This document shows, piece by piece, positions 38,830 to 49,670 of a stretch of DNA of 64,000 bases. Position 1 is the stretch's first letter; every line of letters begins with the position of its first letter. Under the pieces are notes generated by a model that saw only the letters and a list, made by a program, of their open reading frames with translations, was not told the DNA's origin and searched no databases. The stretch comes from Cloeon dipterum (taxonomy: Eukaryota > Arthropoda > Insecta > Ephemeroptera > Baetidae). The translations under genes and the position numbers were made by a program. The stretch spans positions 6,510,001 through 6,574,000 of the forward strand of contig NC_088786.1 in the NCBI RefSeq assembly GCF_949628265.1, read 5' to 3'.

Positions 38830-39260
38830 AAATCATATTATTTAGAAGATAGTAAAATATAAAAAATAATTGTTTTTCACGTAATCGTAAATTGATTTTT
38901 TTTAAGTATTCGAGAATATACAAGGATTATAAACTATTTTACTAGCTAGCATGCAGCAAAATTTTGTTCAAAATAAGCTGATATCCTGTTATCACCGGTG
39001 CTGTGAGCTACGTGAACAGTGCGCTCTGTGTCTGCCTATGTGACTTCATTTCAAGGTAAAATCAGAAACTGACTACCAACGCGGGCTTGATAACAATCTT
39101 TCACTACTGATGCGAAATTTTCAGTGCAAAATTTTATGGCTGCAATCACGTCATGTGAAATGCGCGCTACGTGATGTCCTCCGTGGCGCACATCCTATTG
39201 CAAAATAACGTGAACTGAACGCTGGGAACCACTTTGAACTGAAAACAAACTCGACGGTAA
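38830..39260 (+). repeat. R2 repeat, 5'-truncated copy
   Basis: This matches R2 from the TATTTAGAAGATA region to GGGAACCACTTTGAACTG and includes ATCCTGTTATCACCGGTGCTG and GCGCACATCCTATTG. Confidence 0.75.
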
Positions 39261-39419
39261 ATTTAAAGGTAATATTATGTTAAAATGAAAATATGCAAAC
39301 AAGTTTCTTTAGCAGCAATTTTATCCTCAAAGCTTGGAAGTTTTTTTAGCTTAATTCAGTCTAATAAAACTTTCTGAGTCAGCAAATTTTATCTCTATTT
39401 TAATTTAAACGGATCATAC

Positions 39420-40500
39420 CTAGAGGTCTTAGCGAGCCGTGCCAAGCCGAGCCGCACCGCCTTTTTTGCTCAAATTTTGAGTCCGCCGCAGCCGCCAGTT
39501 TATGCGAGCCGCGCCAGCCAGCCGGGTACTATTTTAAAAACTGCGATGACCATTGCAAAAATGCAGTTGTGAAGGTTTCCATGTGCCGATTACTTTGCAG
39601 GAAAATTCATTAAGATGGATTTTTTCAAGAAAAGCCATATGCTCTTAAAGTCGAAAAATTAGGAAATTTTGTAATTTTTGCAACTCGAAATCTCGGGCTC
39701 CAACCACTAGAATTGCAAAAAATACCCAACTTTGAACTCGTCTCGACCTCCTCTAACCAGCTGAAGGGTTTATGGGTGCTTACCCTCCACCCCTAAAGTT
39801 TCTAAACCATAACTCCCTCGAAAAAGTAAATCATTTTATACCTCTCTGGATTTTTATATTAATTTGCATTTCATTTAAAAAAATTTATGTTTTTGGGACG
39901 AGATATAGTGTTGACATAAAGGAGTTTTTAGGATAAAATATTTTTAGGCTCACAGAGGAGGCATGATAAAAATTTACTATCAAAATTGTAGCAATTGGGT
40001 TGAAAGGAGATGGGGGTATAAGCACCCTCTAAACACTTAAGCTGCTTAGTGGTGGTCGAGACAAGTCTAACGGTGGGTATTTTTTTTTTTGCAATTTTAA
40101 TGGTTAGAACCCGAGATTTCGAGTTTCATAAACAACAAAATTTAAACAATTCCTATATATTTTTTGCACCTCCAAATCTCGGGTTCTAAGCATCACAATT
40201 ACAAAAACTACCCACTACTGTTGGACTCGTCTCGACCTCCTCTGAGCAGCTGAAGGGTTTAGGAGTGTTTGCTCTCCACCCCAAAGTTGACATAATACAG
40301 CTTAAAAGATGCTTCAGTGCATTGCACCCCATTCTGAAATGAGGTGCAGTGAATTTTGCACCCGATTCCAGAACTCTGAAATGGGGTGCAGAGCCGCGCC
40401 ATCATGCACTTTTAAGAAAGGTGCATAATATATTTAACGCATATAGTGTCTTACATTTGATTTTTGTAATTTCCATTATATTTAAACATGTACCCCATAT
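39420..40500. repeat. Fold-back repeat element
   Basis: A block of about 120 bp appears three times: direct at about 39685-39800, inverted at about 40010-40125, and direct again at about 40165-40290. Shared landmarks are AATCTCGGG, CTCGTCTCGACCTCCTCT and AGCTGAAGGGTTTA, with CACCACT/GGTCGAGAC in the inverted one. Together the first two would fold into a long hairpin with about 200 bp of loop. A compound GC-rich repeat of CCGAGCCG type precedes it (39435-39530) and a GGGGTGCAG/CTGCACCCC-type repeat follows (40320-40410). It is likely a non-coding mobile element; I cannot name the family. Confidence 0.65.
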
Positions 40501-41988
40501 AAGCCGGGATTCCGCAGAGCAATCTATGTGAACGAAATTACTCGTGATGAGGTGTTGACCATTGACCAGGAGAAATAATATTTGGCCAGAGAAGCATACA
40601 TCAAATTTTCACCCTGTCGTAATTTTCATTGATTAATGAATTAACATCTGAGACACGATTGATCGTGAGAGACAGCCACCGCGACGATGAGTTAGAGGGA
40701 TGGCTCGGCGGACCCAAGAAGTCGCTCCAGTTCAGCGGGCTGTAAGCTAAGGGGTCGGAGGTGACTAATCACGTATTTTGGTATATAGCTGTGTTGCAGA
40801 CATCCGCAACAGAGCTTCATATTCAACTTAATTTATAGGACGTGTCATTAAAGCAAAATGTCATATATGCTCTAGATTTTCCCTCGTCATCTCTCATATT
40901 GCAACACATTGACTATGTCATGAAATATGAAAGCTCCAGCGTAGCATTATTTCGCAACGATGGAAGTGGCATGAATTATTGCTGTCAAGCGTTATTTTAT
41001 TTTGTGAGCATCATGTCTGTAAATTTTGAAACAAATTTCAAATTTTGTGTTCTAAAAATTTTATGCTGAAATAAGACTAAATGTTTTTGTCAAAACTAGA
41101 ATGAAATTTTCACAATGTTTCAGCAGCCTTGAATTTTCAACTGATACAAATCAACCTATTTTTCCAGACGTAAAAAAACAGATGAAGGGAGAATATGCAG
41201 ATGAATTCTTACAGTATCATATGTTGCAACCCCACAGCAGTAGCAATTATTCTCGGAGTTGATTTTGACTGAGCGCTCCAGAAAAAGCTTAAATTAAATA
41301 TGTTCGTTTGCTGCATTCAAAATATTATTTGCTATAATAAAAAATCAAATAATCCTTCAACTTTCAAACTCTTGAAAAAATAAATTTCCCAGCGGTTTCT
41401 CTATTGGTAAAAATTATGAGTTATGTAAACCTAACTTAACTAAATCAAATAAACTGGCTCTTCAGATCTGTATTGAGTAATGATTAAAATATTTAAAATA
41501 AGAAAAAGGGTTAATTACAATTTTAACTTTGTTATAGCCTTCTCTACCTGATTTTTGTTTGCGGTGGTAGGTGGTAGCCATTGTAAAATCATTAGAATCT
41601 TTGCAATGAGAAGCTCAAGAAAGCGTAATTTTAGTTTCTTCAATTATGTTAGAACATTTTTCACATACAACTATGGTGTGTGTGCAATAGCATCGCTGAT
41701 GTAGACCCGTACGTTAAGCTCTAATAATTTTTAGTATAAATAAATTATGCATCATACATTAATAATTCAGTTCTCACTGCTAAGGTAATTGATCTGCAGT
41801 GATAGCAACAGCAGCAAACAGAATGTATAAGACGGGTATGAAGTAATGAATTAAAGTATATAGTCACTACATCATTTTCATGGACCGCAGAAAAATAGAC
41901 AGGTGTGCTGCTGACGCGGAGGATGCTTCGGCTCGCATATAAAACCTCGCAGCCGTTGGTTGTTCATTCATTTCTAGCGTAGAACCAA
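40501..41988 (+). promoter_or_regulatory. Upstream region and promoter of A8
   Basis: From about 40830 this carries the A-gene upstream module (ATGAAAGCTCCAGCGTAGC near 40929). The heat-shock-like element is degraded to GAGCGCTCCAGAA at about 41271. Proximal elements are CAGGTGTGCTGCTGACGCGG, TATAAAA at 41938-41944 and TTCATTCATTTCTAGCG. Before 40830 is unassigned sequence with a GC-rich patch at about 40660-40790. Confidence 0.6.
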
Positions 41989-43724
41989 ATGCTACAGTTC
42001 AGAAAGATGCTGGTTCTGCTGTTTATGCTGACATCAACTCTGGTGAATATTTTTTCAAATGATTTTTTTTTACTTTTCAAGCAAAAATGATATTTTAAGG
42101 TGGTAGTCGCGGTTGAAAATACTAGTTCAGATGCTACATTACAAGCAAATTCTAAGCGAATTGCTGGAAACGAATTCCAACACGTCCTCAATGCTTATGA
42201 CGTCTCTCAGCGTATGAAAGTTATAATTTCATTTAAACCAAATTATTTAATTTAAATATTGCCTATTTTGTAGGACTCCATCGAGTCTTTGGTGACCCCA
42301 TAGCAACACAAGGGCAGTTCCCATGGATGGCTCTCATCGTTGCTTACCGTGGTCAGCACGTTTTAATCGCATCGAGCGGATCCTTAATATCGGATCGGTG
42401 GATTCTCACTTCCGCACTCTCCTGCGTAATGTAAAATAATATTATGTATATCATTCACAATCATACAATTTTTATAAATATTTTAGAATTTGACTAATAC
42501 GTTTTATATGAGAGGAATATTCAAAATGTTAATTTATTTACTCTGAAAAGGACCGACCTGAACTTTATAATCTTTGGTGTCGTCGACTATTCCTACATTT
42601 GGGGAGATCCAGTGACATCAGCTAATTACACTTGCTACGTGCACGATCTTTACGACCCATATAATGTGACAAATGAACACGACATGGCTCTGATCAAGAT
42701 GCTACATCCTGTCACTTTTACAGGTATCAACTAATATTAATTTGCATTTGACACATATTTTCTAATATTATTTCTTTAGTCAACCTCATGCCCATAAAAC
42801 TTCCTTCTTTAAATGATGCCACGAAGGATTTTACTAATGTTTCGATGACAGTTTGCGGATTTAGGCAAGTGAGCTCTTGTTATGATTGTATGTATTTTTT
42901 CTAGAATGTTGCTGCTCACGTTTAATATTTTTTAATTCCTTAACAAGATGAGAAAGACCAAAGTTTAGCACCCTTCTCTCTGAGGTACGAAGAATTGCTG
43001 GGGATTAGCTTCGCGGAGTGCAATGCAAAGCTCACTGTAAATTATTTGATTACTACTTTGCCTGAATCCGCAATCTGTACCGGCTACAACAGCGTTGGAC
43101 TCTGTGATGTAAGTTGCAGTCTCACTCTTAATTTAATTTGGACGTAGCACAGTTTAATTTAATTGAATTCAATAAAACTACTTCTATCTTTAACGCTTTG
43201 ATGGATATTTTTTTTAATATTAATTAACTCATCTAGGGTGTTTTAGGCGCTCCTATATTCTACAAGAACCAAAATGGATCTTGGGTTATTGCGGGCATTT
43301 TGAGACATGTTCCCTACAACCGATGCGGCTTTAGCGAAGGTCCGTCAGTCTATACCCGTGTTAGCACAAATCTTGATTGGATATCTTCGATAACTGGAAT
43401 GGGTAAAATAATTTGAATAATCTTACACTTAAATTTATGCCAAAAGCGCTTCCAGGAGTATCAACTAGCACACCAAAAGCAACCACTGGAAAGCCTTCAA
43501 CTACCACAGGTACTACCAAACCAACCTCTAGATCTACTGGAAAAACAACCACGACCACAAAACCATCAAGTACCAAGACCACCACAAAGACAACCACCAA
43601 AACGACAACTAAGACCACAACCAAAACCACCACCACGACCACCCCTAAGACCACCACAAAAACCACCCCGAAAACCTCAACAACTAAGAAATCTAGCAGC
43701 ACCACCAAAAAGGCTTCTGGCTAA
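41989..43724 (+). CDS. A8: secreted dead protease homologue that keeps Asp102
   Basis: Exons: 41989-42042, 42100-42211, 42274-42430, 42551-42723, 42780-42887, 42948-43108, 43237-43402 and 43456-43724, giving 399 aa without a stop. Signal exon is MLQFRKMLVLLFMLTSTL. The protease domain starts LHRVFGDPIATQGQFPWM; exon 3 has an unusual insertion (RGQHVLIASSGSL). The triad reads SALSC for His57, HDMALIKM with Asp102 kept, and GVLGAP with Leu for Ser195. An extra Cys is present in exon 5 (TVCGFRQ). The tail is about 89 residues ending STTKKASG. A B relic and then a BTB exon fragment follow. Confidence 0.9.
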
Positions 43725-44204
43725 AACTTACTTTGATTTCATGCTTTGGCTTCTGATGTTTGAATTACGATATATTCATTGGCATAAAATGTCCACTTTG
43801 ACAAAAATAAAGAGGATTTACCCAATCACATATGTTTTAAGCTGCATAATTTTTTAAATTATTCGTGGGAATATTCAAAAGGTATTTATTTTTTCTTTTT
43901 GAAAAAATATTTTTAATTTAAACGATAATTGCAGCTATAAATTTCAGTTGCAATAATGTTTTAAAAACTATGTATCTGGATTGAAATAAAATTTGAAAAG
44001 GGGTCATTAGTTTATTTTCCAGGAAAATCATCAAATTTGATACTCGCTTCTCTCGTGCATTACATTAATTTGCCGTAGTTGAATTCTATGAATAATTATT
44101 GAAAATCATCCAGATTTTATGCACTCGGAATCCAAAGTTTCATTTTAATTGGCTGCTGGTGCTTGGGCACCAGTCAGGTTGTACCACGCTAAAAAATATT
44201 TCGA
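43725..44204. other. A8 3' flank
   Basis: AT-rich sequence with a poly-A signal near 43986 in GGATTGAAATAAAAT context, as in the sibling copies. No gene is seen. Confidence 0.55.
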
Positions 44205-44630
44205 GGAGAAAACTAATGGCGCTGCCGATGCACAGAGTGGCGATATGGACTCGTATAGGCTGGCCAACTTAGGCATTTCCAGCGTAGCAGCATATGCCAA
44301 CTTTTGAAAAAACGTGGTTTTTGCGATTAATGCTGGTTTCATTTGATGTGAGAATCAACAAAATCAATTATGGCTTTACCTAGAATTGCAATTTTGAAGT
44401 TGGTGTTCGCGCTAGAATTTGATTAAATGTATAGATGAGAGGCAAAAGTTGGCCGATTGAACACAAGGTTCTTAATGAAATAGACAATCGAATATCTTTT
44501 AACATATTTTTATAATAAATTATGTCCAAATAGCAACAAATGCTGACAGCAGGGGGGGTGAATTGGCCCGATAAGCGTATTTTTGATGGACCCTATGGTA
44601 ATTTAGGGCAGAGTCCGTATCACTCTGCAA
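44205..44630 (+). pseudogene. B8: relic of a B-type protease homologue
   Basis: A B-type promoter relic (TGGCGCTGCCGATGCACAGA, 44217) is followed by exon 1 (ATGCCAACTTTTGAAAAAAC at 44293), exon 2 (about 44392-44470) and the start of exon 3 (about 44530-44630, matching PDKRVFGGPYANLGQFPWH). Stops and frame changes occur in each. Exon 3 is broken off where an R1 repeat begins, in the opposite orientation to the R1 in B3 and B9. Confidence 0.85.
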
Positions 44631-44639
44631 CTACCCACC

Positions 44640-44790
44640 ATGCATGATTTGGCATCACGGGACGAATATCTAGCGTTTCAATACAGTCCTCGGTGCCGAG
44701 GCAAGTGGCCCTTCAGTGGGCTGGGTCCCTGTGCGGCCTGATGCGGCCATGATATCCGTTCGCGGTGTTATTGGGACCCGGGTACAGCAT
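44640..44790 (+). repeat. Dispersed repeat R1 inside relic B8
   Basis: Landmarks GCGTTTCAATACAGTCCTCGG, GCGGCCATGATATCC and GGTGTTATTGGGACC match the other R1 copies. It cuts exon 3 of the B8 relic, so this insertion is separate from the R1 that follows exon 1 in B3 and B9. Confidence 0.7.
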
Positions 44791-44899
44791 TCGTGCTAGT
44801 GCAGTGCGCGCCATTCCCGGTCCTCGGACAGGGATAAAATGAGCAAAAAACTGCTAGTAAAACTTTTTCCCAATAAATATTATTTAAAAATATACATAT

Positions 44900-45095
44900 T
44901 TTATTCAACTGTTTTATCTTATTCAAGTTAGCCTCCAAATTGCTCATTTCCATTCCTGCCATTTGAACTTGCTCTGCAGACTCTCTTTTCATTTTATTAG
45001 ACCCAGAAATATTTTGAAATGGACCAGATCGTGCATTGCCTGGCAGCCAAAAAACTAAAAGCTCTGAAAAATAGTGCAGGCTGCAAAATTGATAT
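44900..45095 (+). pseudogene. Fragment of BTB gene: 5' flank and start of exon 1
   Basis: This matches 49560-49735 at the start of the BTB/BACK gene. The shared 5' flank includes CATTTCCATTC and CCATTTGAACT, and a start codon at 45019 opens MDQIVHCLAAKKLKALKNS, against MDQIMHSLAAKKLKALKSG in the intact gene. The match ends after about 25 codons and no other BTB exon follows. It lies after A8 and B8 in the same order as A9, B9 and the intact BTB gene. Confidence 0.9.
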
Positions 45096-45189
45096 GCTTC
45101 TTTACTTGTTGTTTTTTAAGAAATCATGAATTTAAGCAACTGTTTGAATAAGTGCAATACACAAAAGAAATAAATTATTCCTATTTATG

Positions 45190-45490
45190 TAGCAAAATTT
45201 TGAAACGAACAGCAAAAGCTGTGAGCTACGTGGACAGTCGCTCTGTGTCTGCCTGTGTGGCTTCATTTCCAGCTAAAATCAGCAAACCGTCAGAAACTGA
45301 CTACCAACGCGGGCTTGATAACAATCTTTCACTTCTCATGCGAAAATTTAAGTGCAAAATTTAATGGCTGCTCTAACACGTCATGTGAAACTGTGCGCTA
45401 CGTGATTTCCTCCATGGCGCACATCCTATTGCAAAATAACGTGAACTGAACGCTGATGGGAACCACTTTAAACAGTTTAATTGAAAAACT
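45190..45490 (+). repeat. R2 repeat, partial copy
   Basis: This matches the right half of R2 (GAAACGAACAGCAAAAGCTG to GGGAACCACTTTAAACAG), lacking the ATCACCGGTG block. Confidence 0.7.
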
Positions 45491-46618
45491 ATTGGGCTAA
45501 AAAACATTTTTAGTGTATACAATCATTTTACTTGTACCATAATATATGATCTGATATTTGTGTTTTTGTTCATTATTTTTATCAGCAGTAAATTGACAAG
45601 AGCTAAACGCCGCCATTGGTCGCGTCGAATTTGAATCGCAGCGGTTGGTGGCATATGTCTTTCCTCGAAATATAGGTGCTTTTTATTGTTCTTAATTTAT
45701 AGGAGGTGTCATCATAGCAAAATGTCAGCATATGCTCTAGATTTTTCCCTCGTCATCTCTTTTCTATTGCAATAGATGGACTCTGTCATGAATTATGAAA
45801 GATCCAGCGTAGCAATATTTCGCAACGATGGAAGTGGCATAAATTATTGCTGTCAAACGTTATTTTATCCTTTGAGCATCACGTGAGTAAATTTTGAAAC
45901 AACTTTCAAATTTTGTGTCCTTTTGGGGTTGAAGGACTCCAATATTTTTCAATACTAGAATAAAATCTTCTAGATGCATCAGCAGCCTTGAATTTTCAAC
46001 CTAATTTTCTGACGTAAATGGATCCAGGGATAATACATATGTAGATGAATTCTTACACTATCATATGTTGCAAATCTATACCAGTGGCAATTTTTCTCGG
46101 GATGACTACGACTATGATCGTGCCAGAAAAATCATAAATTAAATATGTTCGCTTGACGCATTCAAAATAATAGTTTTACAATTTTTGACTTATTAGCTTT
46201 CTATACCTGATTTTATCTTGCGGGAAAAGACATTGTAAAATCAGTTGAGTCCAAAATGCAGCTCGAGAAAGGATAATTTTCTTCCATTCCATAAGAAAAT
46301 TTGTCACATAAAACTGGTTTGTGCGCAATGGCATCGCTAACGATGACCCCACGTTAAACTCTAATAGTTTGTAGAAGAAATAAATTAAGCAATGCTAATT
46401 TTAATTTAGTTCTCACTGCCTATGTAATTTATTTTCATTGACAGTGACATCATCAGCCAGAATTCGTGATAAAGGTATAATCTAATGAATGAGTCAGTAA
46501 ATCATTTTCATGGACCGCAGAAAAATAGACAGGTGTGCTGCTGACGCGGAGGATGCTTTGGCTCGCATATAAAACCTCGCAGCCGCTGGTTGCTCATTCA
46601 TTTCTAGCGTAGAACCAA
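45491..46618 (+). promoter_or_regulatory. Upstream region and promoter of A9
   Basis: The upstream module starts at about 45640 (ATGAAAGATCCAGCGTAGC near 45799). The heat-shock-like element is degraded (GATCGTGCCAGAA near 46116). Proximal elements are CAGGTGTGCTGCTGACGCGG, TATAAAA at 46568-46574 and a CTCATTCATTTCTAGCG initiator region, all close to those of A8. Confidence 0.65.
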
Positions 46619-48355
46619 ATGCTACAGTTCAGAAAGATGCTAGTTCTGCTGTTTATGCTGACATCAACTCAGGTAAATATATTTTTTAATAAATTTGTAC
46701 ATTTAGAGCAAATAACCATTTTGAAGTTGGTAGTCGCGGTGGAAACTACTAGTTCAAAAGCTAAATTACAAGCGGATAATTCGAAAATGGCTATAAGCAA
46801 CTACCAAAACATTATCAATGTTTTTGATGGCTCTAACCGTATGAAAGTAAATTTCTTCTTAACTATGTATTTTAGTTTAAATATTGCAAGTGCAGCCAAC
46901 TTTAAAAGACTTGCTGACAAGCATCATCTTAATAAACGAGCCTTTGATTTGTCCACTGCAACACCTAGGCAGTTCCCATGGATGGCTCTCATCATTGCTG
47001 AAAATGGTCAAGTTTTTAGCGGATCCTTAATATCGGATCAGTGGATTCTCACTTCTGCGTTCTACTGCTCATTGAAAAATAATATAATGTATTACTTTAA
47101 CAATGATATAGGATTTTTGTAAAAATTCATAATTTGTCTGATTTGTTTTGAGAGAAATATTTATACTTTTAATTTGATTTCCTTGAAAAGGAAAAACATA
47201 AGCTCTATAATCTTGGGTGCCGTCGACTATTCCTTCATTCAGCAATATACAGCGATAACAGAAACATCTAATTACACTTGCTACGTACACGAGCTTTACG
47301 ACCCATATAATGTGACAAACGTCCACACCTTAGCTCTGATCAAAATGCTACAACCGGTCACTTTTACAGGTATCAACTATTATAAAATTACATTTAAAAT
47401 AGATTTTCTAATATTCTTACTTTAGTCAACATAATGCCCATAAAACTTCCTTCTGTAAATGATGCCACGAAGGATTTTACTAATGTTTTGATGACACTTT
47501 GTGCATTTAGGCAAATGAGCTCTTGTTATACTTGTATGCATTTCTTTGAATTTTGTTGCTCAAATCTAATATTTTTTCTTTAATAAGTTGACACATACAG
47601 CGATTCATTAACCTTCTCTCTGAAGTACAAAGAATGGCTGGGGGTTAGCCACGTAGAGTGCTCTACAAACTTGCAAAACGTTGCAATTCATTTGGTTACT
47701 ACTCTGCCTGACGCCAAAATCTGTGCACTAGACAACACCGATGTAATCTGTGATGTAAGTTGCAGTCTTACACTTTATTTAATTTTGACTTAACACAGTT
47801 TAATTAAATTAAATCATTCCAAAAAACTTTTATATTTAGTGTTTTCATGGAGATATATATTTTAATATTAATTAACTCATCCAGGGTGTTGAAGGTGGTC
47901 CTTTAGTCTACAAGAACCAAGATGGATCTTGGGTTATTGCGGGCATTAACACATTAGCAATTCTCAACTGTGATTACCTTGACGGCAACCTGACAGTCTT
48001 TACCCGTGTTAGCTCAAATCTTGATTGGATATCTTCGATAACTGGAATGGGTGGGCCCCTATATAAATTATTTTTTGCAATTATTATACGTAGATTAATG
48101 CCAACAGCGCTCCCAGTAGGATCAACTAGCACACCAAAAGCAACCACTGGAAAGCCCTCAACTACCACAAGTACTACTAAACCGACCTCTACTGGAAAAA
48201 CCACCACGACCACTAAACCATCGAGTACAAAGAAAACCACCAAGACCACAACCAAGACTAGCACCAAAACCACCACAAAAACCACCACTAAAACCTCCCC
48301 GAAAACCTCAACAACTAAGAAATCTAGCAGCACCACCAAAAAAGCGTCTGGCTAA
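46619..48355 (+). CDS. A9: secreted dead protease homologue with shifted splice donor
   Basis: Exons: 46619-46672, 46727-46838, 46896-47088, 47191-47369, 47426-47533, 47588-47754, 47885-48050 and 48117-48355, giving 405 aa. Exon 3 differs at both ends. The acceptor used by siblings is out of frame here, but a nearby AG at 46894-46895 keeps the frame. The usual donor after TGCTCATT has lost its GT, and a GT 21 bp further on (47089) keeps phase 2 and adds LKNNI. Triad sites are SAFYC, HTLALIKM (Thr at Asp102) and GVEGGP (Glu at Ser195). The junction before the domain reads NKRAFDLSTATP. The tail, about 79 residues, is the shortest of the set and ends STTKKASG. B9 and then the intact BTB gene follow. 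Confidence 0.85.
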
Positions 48356-48729
48356 AATTTACTTTGATTTCATGCTTTGACATCTGGTAATGTTTGAAAT
48401 ATACGATCTATAAATTGGCAAAATTTCAACTTTGACAAAAAAAGAGAATTTTTTTATCACATATATGTAATACACGTTGCAAAGTTTTGAAATAATTCTA
48501 AAGAAAAATTTCAATCAATGGTTGAATTGAATTTTGAATAAATTAATTAAATAGTTTGGGTTTAGATCGAAATAGGTTTTGAAAAAAAATACAAGTTTAT
48601 TCTGCAAGGAAATCATCAAATTAGATGCGCGTGTCTTTCGTGCAATAGATTTGCAGTTGTTGAATGTTTTGAAGAATTATTGAAAATCCTCAGATTATAT
48701 GCACTCTGAATTGAAGGTTTCATTTTATT
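48356..48729. other. A9 3' flank
   Basis: AT-rich A-type 3' flank; no gene and no strong feature. Confidence 0.5.
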
Positions 48730-48930
48730 TGACTGCTGGATATGCTACGCTACAAAATCGAGGAGAAAATTAATGGCGCTGCTGACGCGCCGAGTGGATA
48801 TGGAGTCGTATATAAAACATTTCGGCTGGCCAACTCCGTCATTTGTAGCGTTGCGGCACATTTTGCCAACGTTAGAAGAGATGAGGATTTTACTATCAAT
48901 GCTGGTTTCACCAAGGTGTGAAACCAAACA
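48730..48930 (+). pseudogene. B9: promoter and exon 1 of a B-type relic
   Basis: The B-type promoter is well kept: TGGCGCTGCTGACGCGCCGA, TATATAAAA at 48809-48817 and CTCCGTCATTTGTAGCG. Exon 1 follows, but its first start codon is changed; a downstream ATG (48881) opens MRILLSML before a frame change. Repeat R1 follows instead of exons 2-8. Because the promoter looks intact, transcription without a B protein is possible. Confidence 0.8.
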
Positions 48931-48954
48931 AATCTTTTTATTATCCTCTGCTCA

Positions 48955-49150
48955 GCACTTCCCGAAGGCTATGAGCTCACTTTGTCCCAATAACACCACC
49001 GAGCGGATAACATATTGGGGCACGAGTGGCCGCAGAGTAGCTTGGGCCTAATCGTGGCCATCTTTTCGCATCCACACACCGAGGTTTTTGATTGAAACGC
49101 CAGAAATTTGTCCCTAAAGCCACTGGAAAGGTACGGAAACCAGCAATTGG
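48955..49150 (-). repeat. Dispersed repeat R1 behind relic B9
   Basis: The reverse complement matches R1 at 355-520 over its whole length, including GTACCTTTCCAGTGGCTTTA against CACCTTTCCGGCGGCTTTAG. Confidence 0.75.
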
Positions 49151-49670
49151 CGAGTCGGTGCCGGTGCGCTTCCCAACCCGTTCAGATTTTTGATCATTTC
49201 TAGTCACTTAACTAACCACCTTATGCCATCTCAGACATGAGCCGCTGCGTGTTACTGCTTTTCGAAGCGTAATTTTCGTCAACGCCTGCAGATAGAGAAG
49301 TTAGGCAACGTGCGTGCTGCCGCTGACACGCACGTTGCAGAAAACTTCCTTTTTACTGATGAAATAAAAACAAATTCCTACCATTTCTTTTACAAATAAC
49401 GATCTGGATCGTGGAAGAATAAGCTGCAGGATGCAAGGAAAGAAATAATTCCTGCTCTGCATTGCTACAAATGCTGTCATACCAAAGGAAATATACTGGC
49501 CAAGGAGACTCGCTGGCGGGATTTCTGGGCCAGGGGGATTCTATACGTGCTATTCAACTAGTTCATCTTCATGTTAGCCTTCAAATTCTTCATTTCCATT
49601 CTTGCCATTTGAACTAGCTCTGCTGCCTCTTCAAGATCTTCTCGCTTTATAGACCCGGAAAGATTTTAAA
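49151..49670. other. BTB 5' flank with short hairpin
   Basis: A perfect 12-bp inverted repeat, GCAACGTGCGTG and CACGCACGTTGC, lies at 49305-49316 and 49327-49338 with a 10-base loop. A diverged copy of the surrounding block is at about 31855-31925. The rest is the upstream region of the BTB gene; I see no clear TATA box. Confidence 0.6.
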
